Positions 36,201 through 45,450 of a stretch of 64,000 nt of DNA are shown in pieces; the first letter of the stretch is position 1; each line of letters begins with the position of its first letter. This stretch comes from Pedobacter zeae (GTDB taxonomy: Bacteria > Bacteroidota > Bacteroidia > Sphingobacteriales > Sphingobacteriaceae): assembly GCF_014196715.1 (NCBI RefSeq), contig NZ_JACIEF010000001.1:664872-728871 (forward strand), read 5' to 3'. The notes beneath the pieces are model-generated. The model searched no databases. It was not told where the DNA came from and saw nothing but the letters and a program-made list of their open reading frames with translations. The position numbers and the translations under genes are program-made.

Positions 36201-36246
36201 AATTCCATTTATACCATTTTTTTAATTCCATTTATACCATTTTTTT
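36201..36246. repeat. Tandem 23-bp repeat at the prophage end, candidate transposase-binding sites
   Basis: The unit AATTCCATTTATACCAT followed by six T occurs twice without a mismatch (36201-36223 and 36224-36246). Mu-like phages carry adjacent 22-bp-class transposase sites near their ends; the position, unit length and tandem arrangement fit. No other copy was noticed within the window. Confidence 0.55.
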
Positions 36247-36427
36247 CAATGTTAAAGACCTACTGTTTTTATAAAAAATACCTACAGAAGTCAATACATG
36301 CGATACAAGCCACGATCTTTTTTTTGCCCTTGTTTGGTAACTATTCCCGCCCGAAACAATTATTGATACCCGTCGACCGAGGTTATTTAACCCCGAACAG
36401 AAACACGGGTCGCATACCCATTAAACC

Positions 36428-36454
36428 AAAAAAACGGCATTTAAACGCCGTTTT
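36428..36454 (-). terminator. Intrinsic terminator of the leftward late operon
   Basis: AAAACGGC (36431-36438) and GCCGTTTT (36447-36454) form an 8-bp stem; on the - strand the second arm is followed by a T run (seven T). It lies 67 bp past the stop of the last tail gene. Confidence 0.8.
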
Positions 36455-36520
36455 ATCAGTTATAAAGACCTGTTTAATTTTGGCACTGCTAAAGCATCAG
36501 TATTCGCCCAAAATCGTTAT

Positions 36521-38701
36521 TTAAAGCGGTGTAGCCTCCACTAAAACACCTTTTATCCACTTCATATGCACGAAACTGGTACCACCAACACGGACATCGG
36601 CCTCGTAATCGATACCGGCATGGTAATTATCTGCGCCGTCCTGCACCTCAACAGATGCGGCTTTCTCGACATTGATTTTATCCTGAATAACCACTGGCGC
36701 CTCAGCCAACCAGGCAACCATCGACCTGAGCCGCTCGTTTAAACCTTCAACGATAAAAACCGTATCGCCGTCCTCATTAACAACCTCAAAAAAACCGTTT
36801 GTCCTGGCACCTTTGCGTCCAACGGTGACAAACCCATTTGCGCCGGTTTCCAGACCAAACCTGATACCTGGGCCATATACTTTGCTTACGATAGGCGGCC
36901 CAGGTGGATTTGGAAAAATCGAATAACCTTCAAAAGCCGTATCGTCGTCCAGGTCAATAAGCAGGTTGTTTAAACTGTCATAAAAGCGCATACGGTTGTT
37001 TACACTGTCTATTTCAATCCGTTGACCAGTCGCAGATGATTGCAAGGTAGCATTGCGAAAAACAGCATCGCCGTTTTGCTTAACCAGAAAGGGAGCGGCT
37101 CCTCTATTCTCGAAAGAAGCACCAGCCCAGATGCGTACTGCCTCCAAATTATCGTCGGTACCACTAATCCCCGCTACCTCACCGCTTTCAGGATTGCCGG
37201 CAACAAAGGCACCGGTAAGAATTGCGCGTTCACCAACATAAGTTTGTTTAAACTGCTGCAGTATTGCTGCGTTTTTTACTTCATCTGCCACTTGCCTGGC
37301 ATACAACGCAGTTTTTTGGCCTTTGCTGGTTTCCTTTTTGTTCTGTTTAATATCCTTAATCATCAGATCACGATCGGTATACTGGATAACATCAGAGACC
37401 ACACCCTCAATTTTTGCCGGGTTGACCAGGGGATACGATACAGATTGCAGCCTTATCCTGGTATCAACTCCTAAGGAAGCGCTGACCACGTGTATCGTAT
37501 CGCCAGGAATTAGTTTATAAACATATCCCATATCGCGGATAAACTTCTCGTCAATGTTCAACGGAAAAGCAACTGGCGGAAAAGAATTTTTATTCGCATG
37601 AGCCTGACCCAGTGCCATAACCTCAGCCTCAGCAGCATCGACATAGCTTTGAGGCATAACCAGGCCGATCAACGTGTATTTATCGCCTACAGCGGCCTTA
37701 AAAGTATCGTTGGGCTGTTGGTATCCGGTTTCGTCTTTATTGGTTCCGAACCTGATTGTTTTCGTTGTATGGTTATAACCCGTAATAACGAATTGCTGGC
37801 CACTCAGTTCACCCGATTTAAAGACAATTTTGGCACCTCCATCGGTAATGTTTTGCGCATTGATATCGAAATCCAAAGTTGTATCGACAACTTCATTCAA
37901 TCCATTAACGGCGGTAATGGTACTGGTTCGGCGCGGATAAACATCCTCAAAAATTACACTACCCTCCTTGTACCCATAGAGTGCGGTATTTTTGAGGATC
38001 GGATCAGAAAGCGCTATCCGATCCATTCCATCCCGATAACCATCAGGCAGGTTTTGGGTACCACCGTAGCAATACCATACCGTGGCATAATCCTGATCAA
38101 CTGCCTTTCTGGAGGCGTTGTACAAACCTAAGCTACGACCTGCCTGCATAGTGATATTTTGATCAACGCCCACTTTAGGTAGCAGATAAAATTTATCCTG
38201 GTCATCCAGGTAATACTCTAGCTTAAACTTTTCAGCAACCATAGAAAGCGCAGTCCTACAGCTTTGCATTTCAAAATCGAAGGTTTGAGGCTCAGAAATA
38301 TCGGAGCAGTCGCCGATCGAGTAACCTGGTTCGCGCTCGTTGAGGCAATCCACAATCAACGATAAAAGTTCTAACGGCGTACCGGTGTAGGTAAACTTAG
38401 TTCTTTTTAGGTGTTTGATCTGGGTATTATAAAGGTCATATAAACGGCCGTAAAAAGTCAGGTCGTAACGATGCGTAACCGCGTCGATATCATCCTGAGG
38501 AACGGCTGTCTTTAGCTTATAAGTTCGGCCATTGTGCTCAATATAATCATCAACACGCAAGTCAAGCGGCGAGGATACAATAAAGTTAGATGTAACCTTA
38601 TCCATTCCTAAAAATTCGCCTGAATAGATGGTGTTTTCATCAATTTCAAGCCTGTAAATAACCTGTCCTAACCTTTTTATCTCCAGCTGGAAAGTTCCCA
38701 T
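36521..38701 (-). CDS. Phage tail tip / central baseplate-like protein (Tal-like)
   Basis: A 726-aa structural protein. The N-terminal 350 residues (VDDYIEHNGRTYKLKTAVPQ, AVTHRYDLTFYGRLYDLY, DCLNEREPGYSIGDCSD) resemble the gp27-like hub domains of siphovirus tail-associated proteins. The middle has charged helical sequence (DIKQNKKETSKGQKTALYAR). The C-terminal half (about 470-700) is beta-rich with FVAGNPESGEVAGISGTDDN and VRIWAGASFENRGAAPFLVK, as in tip/fibre connectors. No protease motif was recognised. It is the last gene of the leftward late operon, after the SGNH fibre gene, and precedes a terminator. The role in host contact at the tail tip is inferred from position after the tape measure and distal tail genes. 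Confidence 0.7.
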   Translation of the reverse strand: MGTFQLEIKRLGQVIYRLEIDENTIYSGEFLGMDKVTSNFIVSSPLDLRVDDYIEHNGRTYKLKTAVPQDDIDAVTHRYDLTFYGRLYDLYNTQIKHLKRTKFTYTGTPLELLSLIVDCLNEREPGYSIGDCSDISEPQTFDFEMQSCRTALSMVAEKFKLEYYLDDQDKFYLLPKVGVDQNITMQAGRSLGLYNASRKAVDQDYATVWYCYGGTQNLPDGYRDGMDRIALSDPILKNTALYGYKEGSVIFEDVYPRRTSTITAVNGLNEVVDTTLDFDINAQNITDGGAKIVFKSGELSGQQFVITGYNHTTKTIRFGTNKDETGYQQPNDTFKAAVGDKYTLIGLVMPQSYVDAAEAEVMALGQAHANKNSFPPVAFPLNIDEKFIRDMGYVYKLIPGDTIHVVSASLGVDTRIRLQSVSYPLVNPAKIEGVVSDVIQYTDRDLMIKDIKQNKKETSKGQKTALYARQVADEVKNAAILQQFKQTYVGERAILTGAFVAGNPESGEVAGISGTDDNLEAVRIWAGASFENRGAAPFLVKQNGDAVFRNATLQSSATGQRIEIDSVNNRMRFYDSLNNLLIDLDDDTAFEGYSIFPNPPGPPIVSKVYGPGIRFGLETGANGFVTVGRKGARTNGFFEVVNEDGDTVFIVEGLNERLRSMVAWLAEAPVVIQDKINVEKAASVEVQDGADNYHAGIDYEADVRVGGTSFVHMKWIKGVLVEATPL

Positions 38702-38729
38702 TTTATCGAATTTTAATTAATCGGTTTTT

Positions 38730-40718
38730 TTATTCCAGTTCCTTTAAAACAGATAACACCTGTGGTGCTATACCATCGCCAATGCTCTGATACCCTGCAA
38801 CAGTTGGATGTATTGCATCCGTGCAATAATCCTTTACATCTTGTTCAAATCTTAGGTTTGGCGCGCTAAAATAAGAGCCATAACCATAATACCTGCTTAT
38901 GTATGCCGTAGCAAAACCTACCCTAACACGAGGATCGAAAACGCCACTATCGAAATTCTTTAATAAAGCTGCCTTGAACCTTTGACAGTTGAATAAAAAA
39001 TTTTGCTTGCGCCAAACTGGAGTTTCAGCGTTAGACTTACTGGAACCACTCGGCTCAAGGTGTAATATGATCCGCTGGGTACCGGCATTTAAAAACGCTG
39101 TACAAAGGGCTTTTAAATCAGCCATTGCGGCTGGATAATCATAATCATCAGCAACCTGCTCACTTGGATTTGGGCCGACTGTGTTGGTCATTTCCATGAA
39201 GTCCAGCAAATCCAGTGTATCTACACCAATTGTCGCCAGATATGCAGGAATATCCAAAACTCCTTCTGAATTGGTGAACGGACTATCAGGACTGTGAACA
39301 AACCAATTAATATCCTTACCGCTCCAACCGTCATTATTAACTAATTCAAACCTACTTCCATATAAAACGACTTTTCCAACACCAGCTAAAGTATTAATCT
39401 GGTCGCGCACAGTCCAGGCTCTAACACCTCCGGCCGTTAAACTGTTGCCTGCGAAAACCACCTTTTTGTCAGTGTTCAGACCTTCGTTTCCTACAACAGT
39501 TATAGCAGACGATTTTGTACCAATTAGTTTTTTGTGTTGGTTGTAAAAAAAGAGTGATAAATATTGACCCGTGCTATCTCCTGCACCAGGCGTAAACGTA
39601 AAACAGTCACTATAGCTCACGCCTCTATTATTCCAATCCCCGACGACTTTTATTGCTGGTTTATCTTCCTGTTCTAAACCCAGCATAAAAGAGTTATAGT
39701 ACAATATAGATGGTAGGCCACGCATCGCATAGATTTTCGCTGGCAATATGGTGTCAAGTTGTTTTATTTGACTGATCTCTTCGTCGAGATTTCCGAAACG
39801 GCTTTTTAAATCTGCATTGATAAATGTTAACCTCATGGCTGTTTGCCGAAAAGAAGCCCCATTACCAAAACCCCAGCCGCCATCATTAAAAGAGTTAGCA
39901 TTGTTATTAACTGTGTACAGGAAATTATCCCGGTACGGTGCTATCGATGAATCCACATTGAAAAACCGCCATGACATCTTTTCGGATACAGCCATTATGT
40001 AGAGCCAATCGCCCGTTTTCACCTGATAGGCGCTTTGTAAATTAACAACAGCCATAAGGTCAATCAATCTATTAAATTCACCAGGGGCAAAAAAAACTTC
40101 TTCCAATAAGGTCATCAAGTTTAATTCAGCTGTCCTTACCGTTGATCTATAAACCCTGACCTTCACTGATTGGGTGATATCAGTTTGGGAGGCCGAAAAC
40201 TCTACCCTGTTAAAAATAGTATCTTCTGCCATTTGTAAATATGATCCGACGCCATTTTTGTCATTCTCAGGCCACCAGGTTTCGTTTCCATAGGTTTCAG
40301 CTTCCCCTCGTGAATGCTGGTAGGTTATTCCCTCAACCTGAAAATCACCGAGATTTTTCGAAACATCGTTTTGTTTAGCATAATCAACCAAATCGACGTC
40401 AAAATTGCTAACGACAAATTCATCGCCCGCTTGGCCAATAATCCCCGCTGCTCCCGTAACCTCCACACCTCCAAAATTTGGATAAACGCCTTTTTCGGCG
40501 ATATAAAACGCATTTCCTTCGGATATCACCGGCTCATCAGCTGGCTTGACGTTGCCCTTAAATGATGCACCACCAATTACGCTTAACAAGCCTAAAAGTT
40601 GATTTACATCGCCATATTTTGTACTTCCATCGGAATTTTTACCGATCATAATTTTATCCAGCACCTCAACAGTTGCCGCCTTTGTCATTCCTTGCCAAAA
40701 TCTTTGTGGTTGTTCCAT
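38730..40718 (-). CDS. Tail fibre/tip protein with C-terminal SGNH (GDSL-like) hydrolase domain
   Basis: A 662-aa protein. The N-terminus (MEQPQRFWQGMTKAATVEVL) is a short tail-attachment-like segment, and the middle is beta-rich with repeated jelly-roll character. From about residue 425 an SGNH hydrolase domain starts: block I VVFAGNSLTAGG (with Asn in place of the usual Asp, before the nucleophile Ser), a Gly-containing YGSRF segment, an Asn in MEMTNTVG, and the C-terminal DAIHPTVAGYQSIGD carrying the Asp-His pair. Such domains deacetylate surface polysaccharides, so the phage probably modifies host capsule or LPS while adsorbing. It is contiguous with the Dit-like gene (no gap). Confidence 0.8.
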   Translation of the reverse strand: MEQPQRFWQGMTKAATVEVLDKIMIGKNSDGSTKYGDVNQLLGLLSVIGGASFKGNVKPADEPVISEGNAFYIAEKGVYPNFGGVEVTGAAGIIGQAGDEFVVSNFDVDLVDYAKQNDVSKNLGDFQVEGITYQHSRGEAETYGNETWWPENDKNGVGSYLQMAEDTIFNRVEFSASQTDITQSVKVRVYRSTVRTAELNLMTLLEEVFFAPGEFNRLIDLMAVVNLQSAYQVKTGDWLYIMAVSEKMSWRFFNVDSSIAPYRDNFLYTVNNNANSFNDGGWGFGNGASFRQTAMRLTFINADLKSRFGNLDEEISQIKQLDTILPAKIYAMRGLPSILYYNSFMLGLEQEDKPAIKVVGDWNNRGVSYSDCFTFTPGAGDSTGQYLSLFFYNQHKKLIGTKSSAITVVGNEGLNTDKKVVFAGNSLTAGGVRAWTVRDQINTLAGVGKVVLYGSRFELVNNDGWSGKDINWFVHSPDSPFTNSEGVLDIPAYLATIGVDTLDLLDFMEMTNTVGPNPSEQVADDYDYPAAMADLKALCTAFLNAGTQRIILHLEPSGSSKSNAETPVWRKQNFLFNCQRFKAALLKNFDSGVFDPRVRVGFATAYISRYYGYGSYFSAPNLRFEQDVKDYCTDAIHPTVAGYQSIGDGIAPQVLSVLKELE

Positions 40719-41708
40719 TTATGTTATAATTATATTTCCTAATTCTGTTACTATTTCATTGTTATTAGCATCTGTTAAAATGCTCCAGTTGGTATACGCA
40801 TTGACCTCGGTTAGCTGGACGGTTAAAATTCCGGTAACCTCACCGTTGTGAAGCCTTATGTTATTTACGGTAAAGCCATCCTTGACGAAAAAATCCCGTA
40901 AAAAATCATTTTCTTTGGTGATATACCTAAGACCTGGTTTTGAAAAAAGCGCGTTAAAACTCCGTATTGTTTGGTTAAAGGCAGCATAATCCGGGGCTTC
41001 AATAAAGAGTTTTAGGTTCATTTGTTTTAGCCCCGACCTGGTAACCCTGTATTTTTCAAAACGGTAGCTGGTTGCTTCCCCTGACATCGGAGCAGGCCGG
41101 TTAAAGTTCCCGGCCAACTCCATAACAAAACAGTTCATATCCCTGAACATGACGCCATCGATACCGAAGCCGTCGTAATTGATCACGCCAATTTCAATCG
41201 GGGCAAATGCACCGGTATGGATAGGAGCACCATCTGCATTTAAAAGTTGCTGAAATACCGGGTTTGGTTTTGGCAGCGTACCGGTTAAATCCACGATCGG
41301 CTCGCGGAATGGTATCCTGAGCTTACAAAAACCATCATTAAAGTATTCTACCGCGATTTCCGACCTGACAAAAACATTCCAGGTACCTAAGTCTGTTTCA
41401 AAAGGAACCAGGGCAGTAAAACCGTTAACCAACTGGTAAAAGTCATTACAAACGCTCAGGGCGGCCAATTCGTCGGCCACCTGCAGCATCACCAGGTAAT
41501 CGATATCCCGGCCGCCGTAAAACAGTTCATCAGGCGATACGTAGGGCTCGATATTGTTAGCAACATTGCCCCAATCGTGGTAAGTTTTGCCAATCCGCGC
41601 TGGCATATCCCAGGCGCCGGTAATGGCGATATTACTCCCATCAGCCTGGGCAGGAATGAATTTGAAAACCGATCGTAAGTCTACGCCGGCAAGTTTATCG
41701 TTTGCCAT
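40719..41708 (-). CDS. Phage distal tail protein-like (Dit-like)
   Basis: A 329-aa protein between tape measure and tail tip genes, in the place of the distal tail protein of siphoviruses. It is beta-rich with YVSPDELFYGGRDIDYLVML, LRIPFREPIVDLTGTLP and a C-terminal galectin-like domain (LPKPNPVFQQLLNADGAPIH). No catalytic motif is visible. Its stop and the following start abut both neighbours (0-bp gaps), so it is in the same transcript. The call rests mainly on synteny; specific sequence similarity was not recognised. Confidence 0.6.
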   Translation of the reverse strand: MANDKLAGVDLRSVFKFIPAQADGSNIAITGAWDMPARIGKTYHDWGNVANNIEPYVSPDELFYGGRDIDYLVMLQVADELAALSVCNDFYQLVNGFTALVPFETDLGTWNVFVRSEIAVEYFNDGFCKLRIPFREPIVDLTGTLPKPNPVFQQLLNADGAPIHTGAFAPIEIGVINYDGFGIDGVMFRDMNCFVMELAGNFNRPAPMSGEATSYRFEKYRVTRSGLKQMNLKLFIEAPDYAAFNQTIRSFNALFSKPGLRYITKENDFLRDFFVKDGFTVNNIRLHNGEVTGILTVQLTEVNAYTNWSILTDANNNEIVTELGNIIIT

Positions 41709-44700
41709 TTATATCCCCCTGTCGTATCCGGTTGATCCGGGTTTAGTATTTTTATTGATATCCTTTAATTCTTTGACGGCATTTTTAAGCTCTACCCAAC
41801 TACCCGCTGTGTTAGCCGCGATTTCCATTTGCAACAGTGTTTGCTGCCTGATCTCGCTGAGGCTGTCGCTGCCGATTTTTAAATAGCGTTTAAGCACATC
41901 ATAAATGCTCCGATTAAGGCCAACAAGTTCGCTGCCGGTCTGCTCGGTGATTTCGCGCTTAATTGTGCCGGTTATACTGGTATTATCTGCCGTATCAGAT
42001 AGCTTGATGCCAAAAACTTTTTCCAGCTGCTTCCACTGCTCAGCACCCTGGGCGCCAATTGCTGTATATTGGGCTTTTAACGCTTCGATTTGTTCCTGGG
42101 TTGGCGTTCCACCTTTCATCAATTCAGCAAGCTGGGTAAAGAATGGCGCAAGCTGATCTTGCAGAAATTTAACTTTGAAACTGTTTACAACCGCATTACG
42201 CATAATGCTCTCAAAGCTTTGGCCGAAGTCGGCAGCCATCATCTTACCGTTTTGGAATAACGCGGTTAATCCGTCCGCCAGGCCGCCGACCGTCGTACCG
42301 GTTAAAAGCTCGGCAAGCTGCTGTTGCAACTCTTCAACACTTACGCCAACTGCTTCCAGCTCTTCTTTTAGCGCCCTCAATGCCTCAAAATCAGCTTTCG
42401 CCTGGTCTTTGAGTTTGCCCTGGGTGTAAAGCTGCTCCAGCTTCGCGTAATCACTACCGGCCAAACTGGCCATAACATCCCAGGTCTTTGCTTTACGCAA
42501 CCATGTCCCGTGTTTATAGCCGATCCCCTCGACAAACTGCTCGCCCTGGATTGAGGCGAATATCCGGTTATAAGCGGCTTCGATTTCCGGGGTGTTTTTC
42601 TTAAGCAGTTCGAGCTGATCAATAATTGCCTTGTACGAATTCTTATTTCGTTTGGCGTCGGTCAGTTCGCGCTGCCTCAGTAAAGCCTGGTAATCCTGTT
42701 CGCCCTTAATCGCCGCAGTCTGAAAATCGTTCATGGCTTTCTGTGCAGCTTCCTTCGCAGCTTTTAAGCCCTTGAAATAACCCACAACAGCATTACCGAC
42801 GCTAAATGCCGCGCCAACGATGCCCAAACCAGCGCCAACTTTCTCAGCGGTACTTTTATCCGGATCGTTAATATCAGCCAGGTTTTTACGAACTTCAACG
42901 TAGGCTTGAACCGCGGTCAGCAGCGTACTGCTGATGTCGCCGATATCGCTGTTGATTTTGCCAAATTCGCCAGACACCTTTCCCAATGCGGCAGCTACCT
43001 GCTCGATATCTCGGGCGCTACCGTTTTTTACCGAAGCCTTAAGCCGATTCAGCTTTTGCTCCAGCTCCATCCTTGCCTCATTCGTGATTTTAGCGGCTTT
43101 CAGCTCCTTTTCGAACTGGGCGATCGTGTCAAGTGTTTGACGGCGGGTTAACACACCTACACCATCAAACAAGCGCTTATAACTGCCCCATTTTGCCACA
43201 TTGGTTTTATCGAGATCCGAAACCTCTTCATTGCCTTTGGCAATTGCTTCGTTCGCTTCTTTGGTATTTCCCTGATCCCTGAATTCTTTAGCCTTATCCA
43301 AATACTTTACCTGTATGGCAAGACGTTTATCCGCATAAGATTGAAATTCATTGAGTGCTTTGTCCAGCCTGGCGTTTTCAGCCTCTTCTGCTTCTTTCTG
43401 CAGGGCGGTGTACATCTGCAGGCGTTCAATCTCGGCACCGGACATCTTGGTCGGGTCTTTTTCCAAAAGCTTTGCCATTTCACCTTCTACCTGCTGCATG
43501 TAGCTTTTTTCTACATCGATACGGTCTTTAAACTTTTTCTTTGCTTTATCTGCGCCATAAGTTGCCTTATACTCTTCGAACTCCTTATAAATTTTCTTTT
43601 CCTCTTCGGTAGCTTTTTTGAGCCCTTCGGTTTGTTGACGGTAAACCAGATCAGACATTGCCCCGGTTTCGATGCCGTCGATTGACTTAGCATCGATTAA
43701 CGCGATTTTGATCGGGTGTTTTTTGTTGTATTCGGAAATCCGTCTGTTTTCCTGCTCGATCAGCTTCCTAAAGTCATTGAATTTGTTTTTAAGTTCGGCC
43801 TGTTCCTCTTCATTACTGGTCATCTGTTTGGCCGCATATTCTGCATCGAGCGCCGCCATCTTATCCAGCATATCCTTTCTGCCGGCAAGGGTATCCATGT
43901 AGGCGTCCTGGTCTTTAACCCCCTGTTTCGCTAGCTTTAGGTCGTTATTTGCATCAAAGGCCAAAAGTTCTTTTTTAGCATCGTTGATCGTTTTGATATA
44001 CGCCTTTGACCTGGTAACGAAATCAGGCGCTAATTTATCCAGGGCATCGAGGCCAGCCTGTGCCGTGTCGATGATATCCTGGAAATATTGGCGGTTATGC
44101 TTCTGGTTACCTTCTGGTTTGACAGATGCCTCGTATTGCTTTTTAGCATAATCGTCTAAATCAGCAATCTGCTTAATAAGGTCTTTATCCTTTTGAAATT
44201 CTTTTTCCCGGGCAACCTTCGCACGACGGTAGGCCGCCTCTGTTGCCGTTTCTTCATCGCTTGCCTTGTTCTTGAATTTCTGGTTGTCCACCGCGTATTT
44301 CAGCTCATCAACTTTTTTGGTGGCGGCTTCATAATCCTTTTTATTGTCGTAGCGCTGTTTGATCAGATCCTCGCGCTTTGACGAAATAGCTTTTTCGATC
44401 GACTGGCGTTTTAAAGCATCTATATAGAGGTTAATGGCTGCAGTTGCTTCGCCGGTTTTCAAGGTTTCCAGTGTAATTCCGCCCAGGCGTTCTTTATCCA
44501 GCTTGATAATATTGCGTACTGCTTCCTGCCTTTGATCCAGGTTTAATTTTTCGTTTTTGGCAACAGCGATATAAGCCTCCAGCTGGGCGGTACCAATGGC
44601 CAGGGATTGGGCGGCCTTGATCCTTACCTCGGTGAGGTTCTCCTGGGATTTCTTCACCGCCTCCAGGGCATCCCTGGAGCTGAACAAAGATTTTATCCAG

Positions 44701-45167
44701 TTGCCGATCTCTTTACCGTAAACGGTTAATAAGGTAATGCCGACACTCATAACAGTGCCCCAGCTAAACAGCCCGCTAACCACTTGTTTCCACACCGGGA
44801 CGGCTTTTTGCCCGGATGCAACCAAAGCCTGATTTTCTGCCCTCAATCTCGCGATCTGGTCAACCAGGATCGGCAAGTTGTTACTGATGGCCATAAATCC
44901 AGTTTGCGCGCTATAGGTGAAGGCGGGCAGCTCCCTGCTAATTTGGTTGATTGAGTTCTGCAGGCCGTTAAATTGTGTGCGGGCGTGGGCTGCTGCCGCA
45001 CCGGTTTGCGAAACGGTATTGACAATGTTCCGGTTTACCTGGTTGCGCACCCGCTCACTGGTCTGGCCAATGCCTTCGATATTATTCTGCACCGCCCTGG
45101 TGTTTGACCGCACCTGCTCGTTATTGATTAAAAAATCGCAATTTATTTCAAACCTGTTATTATCCAT
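41709..45167 (-). CDS. Phage tape measure protein
   Basis: A 1152-aa protein with long helical, coiled-coil stretches, typical of the tape measure that sets tail length and is ejected with DNA. I chose the start MDNNRFEI (45167), since an upstream ATG adds five unlikely residues. The N-terminus (DFLINNEQVRSNTRAVQNNI) matches tape measure amino ends. Hydrophobic segments appear near residue 130 (WGTVMSVGITLLTVYG) and around 780 (VGAGLGIVGAAFSVGNAVVG). Charged heptad regions (EEAENARLDKALNEFQ) and a C-terminal region with VKFLQDQLAPFFTQLAELMK follow. At about 10 Angstrom rise per 6.5 residues, the expected tail is roughly 170 nm. It overlaps the end of the upstream chaperone gene by 8 bp. Confidence 0.9.
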   Translation of the reverse strand: MDNNRFEINCDFLINNEQVRSNTRAVQNNIEGIGQTSERVRNQVNRNIVNTVSQTGAAAAHARTQFNGLQNSINQISRELPAFTYSAQTGFMAISNNLPILVDQIARLRAENQALVASGQKAVPVWKQVVSGLFSWGTVMSVGITLLTVYGKEIGNWIKSLFSSRDALEAVKKSQENLTEVRIKAAQSLAIGTAQLEAYIAVAKNEKLNLDQRQEAVRNIIKLDKERLGGITLETLKTGEATAAINLYIDALKRQSIEKAISSKREDLIKQRYDNKKDYEAATKKVDELKYAVDNQKFKNKASDEETATEAAYRRAKVAREKEFQKDKDLIKQIADLDDYAKKQYEASVKPEGNQKHNRQYFQDIIDTAQAGLDALDKLAPDFVTRSKAYIKTINDAKKELLAFDANNDLKLAKQGVKDQDAYMDTLAGRKDMLDKMAALDAEYAAKQMTSNEEEQAELKNKFNDFRKLIEQENRRISEYNKKHPIKIALIDAKSIDGIETGAMSDLVYRQQTEGLKKATEEEKKIYKEFEEYKATYGADKAKKKFKDRIDVEKSYMQQVEGEMAKLLEKDPTKMSGAEIERLQMYTALQKEAEEAENARLDKALNEFQSYADKRLAIQVKYLDKAKEFRDQGNTKEANEAIAKGNEEVSDLDKTNVAKWGSYKRLFDGVGVLTRRQTLDTIAQFEKELKAAKITNEARMELEQKLNRLKASVKNGSARDIEQVAAALGKVSGEFGKINSDIGDISSTLLTAVQAYVEVRKNLADINDPDKSTAEKVGAGLGIVGAAFSVGNAVVGYFKGLKAAKEAAQKAMNDFQTAAIKGEQDYQALLRQRELTDAKRNKNSYKAIIDQLELLKKNTPEIEAAYNRIFASIQGEQFVEGIGYKHGTWLRKAKTWDVMASLAGSDYAKLEQLYTQGKLKDQAKADFEALRALKEELEAVGVSVEELQQQLAELLTGTTVGGLADGLTALFQNGKMMAADFGQSFESIMRNAVVNSFKVKFLQDQLAPFFTQLAELMKGGTPTQEQIEALKAQYTAIGAQGAEQWKQLEKVFGIKLSDTADNTSITGTIKREITEQTGSELVGLNRSIYDVLKRYLKIGSDSLSEIRQQTLLQMEIAANTAGSWVELKNAVKELKDINKNTKPGSTGYDRGI

Positions 45168-45450
45168 TGTTTTTCGCTGCAAACCGGGCGGCCATTTCGG
45201 CTCCCGTCGTAACTACCGGTTGTTTCTTCTTTTTGACCATCCTGGACTGATCGGCCATCATCATGGTTATATTTGTCCAGCTTCTTTTCCACATAATTTC
45301 GTTGTGGCTGAGGTGGAACTCCTTTCTTATTCCACCTATAATTCCCCAAAGGCTATTTAACCCGATGGCTACTAACTCCGTTTGGGATTCTGACCCAGGG
45401 TCGGCGCCGATATCCTCGCATTCCTGATACACCTGGTAGTATTCATAAAA
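45160..45450 (-). CDS. Tail assembly chaperone, downstream (-1 frame) part
   Basis: This frame encodes about 96 residues, ending just before the tape measure start. The sequence YEYYQVYQECEDIGADP and SLWGIIGGIRKEFHLSHNEI looks like the T half of tail assembly chaperones (a helical repeat with a His-Asn-Glu-Ile motif). No ATG precedes it; a GTG at 45432 is the only start-like codon. It overlaps the upstream chaperone gene by about 80 bp in the -1 frame, so it is probably produced as a fusion by -1 frameshifting, as in the lambda G/GT pair. Confidence 0.65.
   Translation of the reverse strand, partial: FYEYYQVYQECEDIGADPGSESQTELVAIGLNSLWGIIGGIRKEFHLSHNEIMWKRSWTNITMMMADQSRMVKKKKQPVVTTGAEMAARFAAKNNG

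Noticed and set aside
37598..38131. A 177-codon + strand frame opposite the tail tip gene
   Set aside because: Opposite strand of a clear structural gene in a single-direction operon; composition is typical of a shadow.
45143..45349. A 68-codon - strand frame between chaperone and tape measure
   Set aside because: Overlaps the better -1-frame chaperone part and its sequence is low-quality.
44917..45360. A 147-codon + strand frame over the tape measure start and chaperone
   Set aside because: Crosses three leftward genes and has no protein-like pattern.
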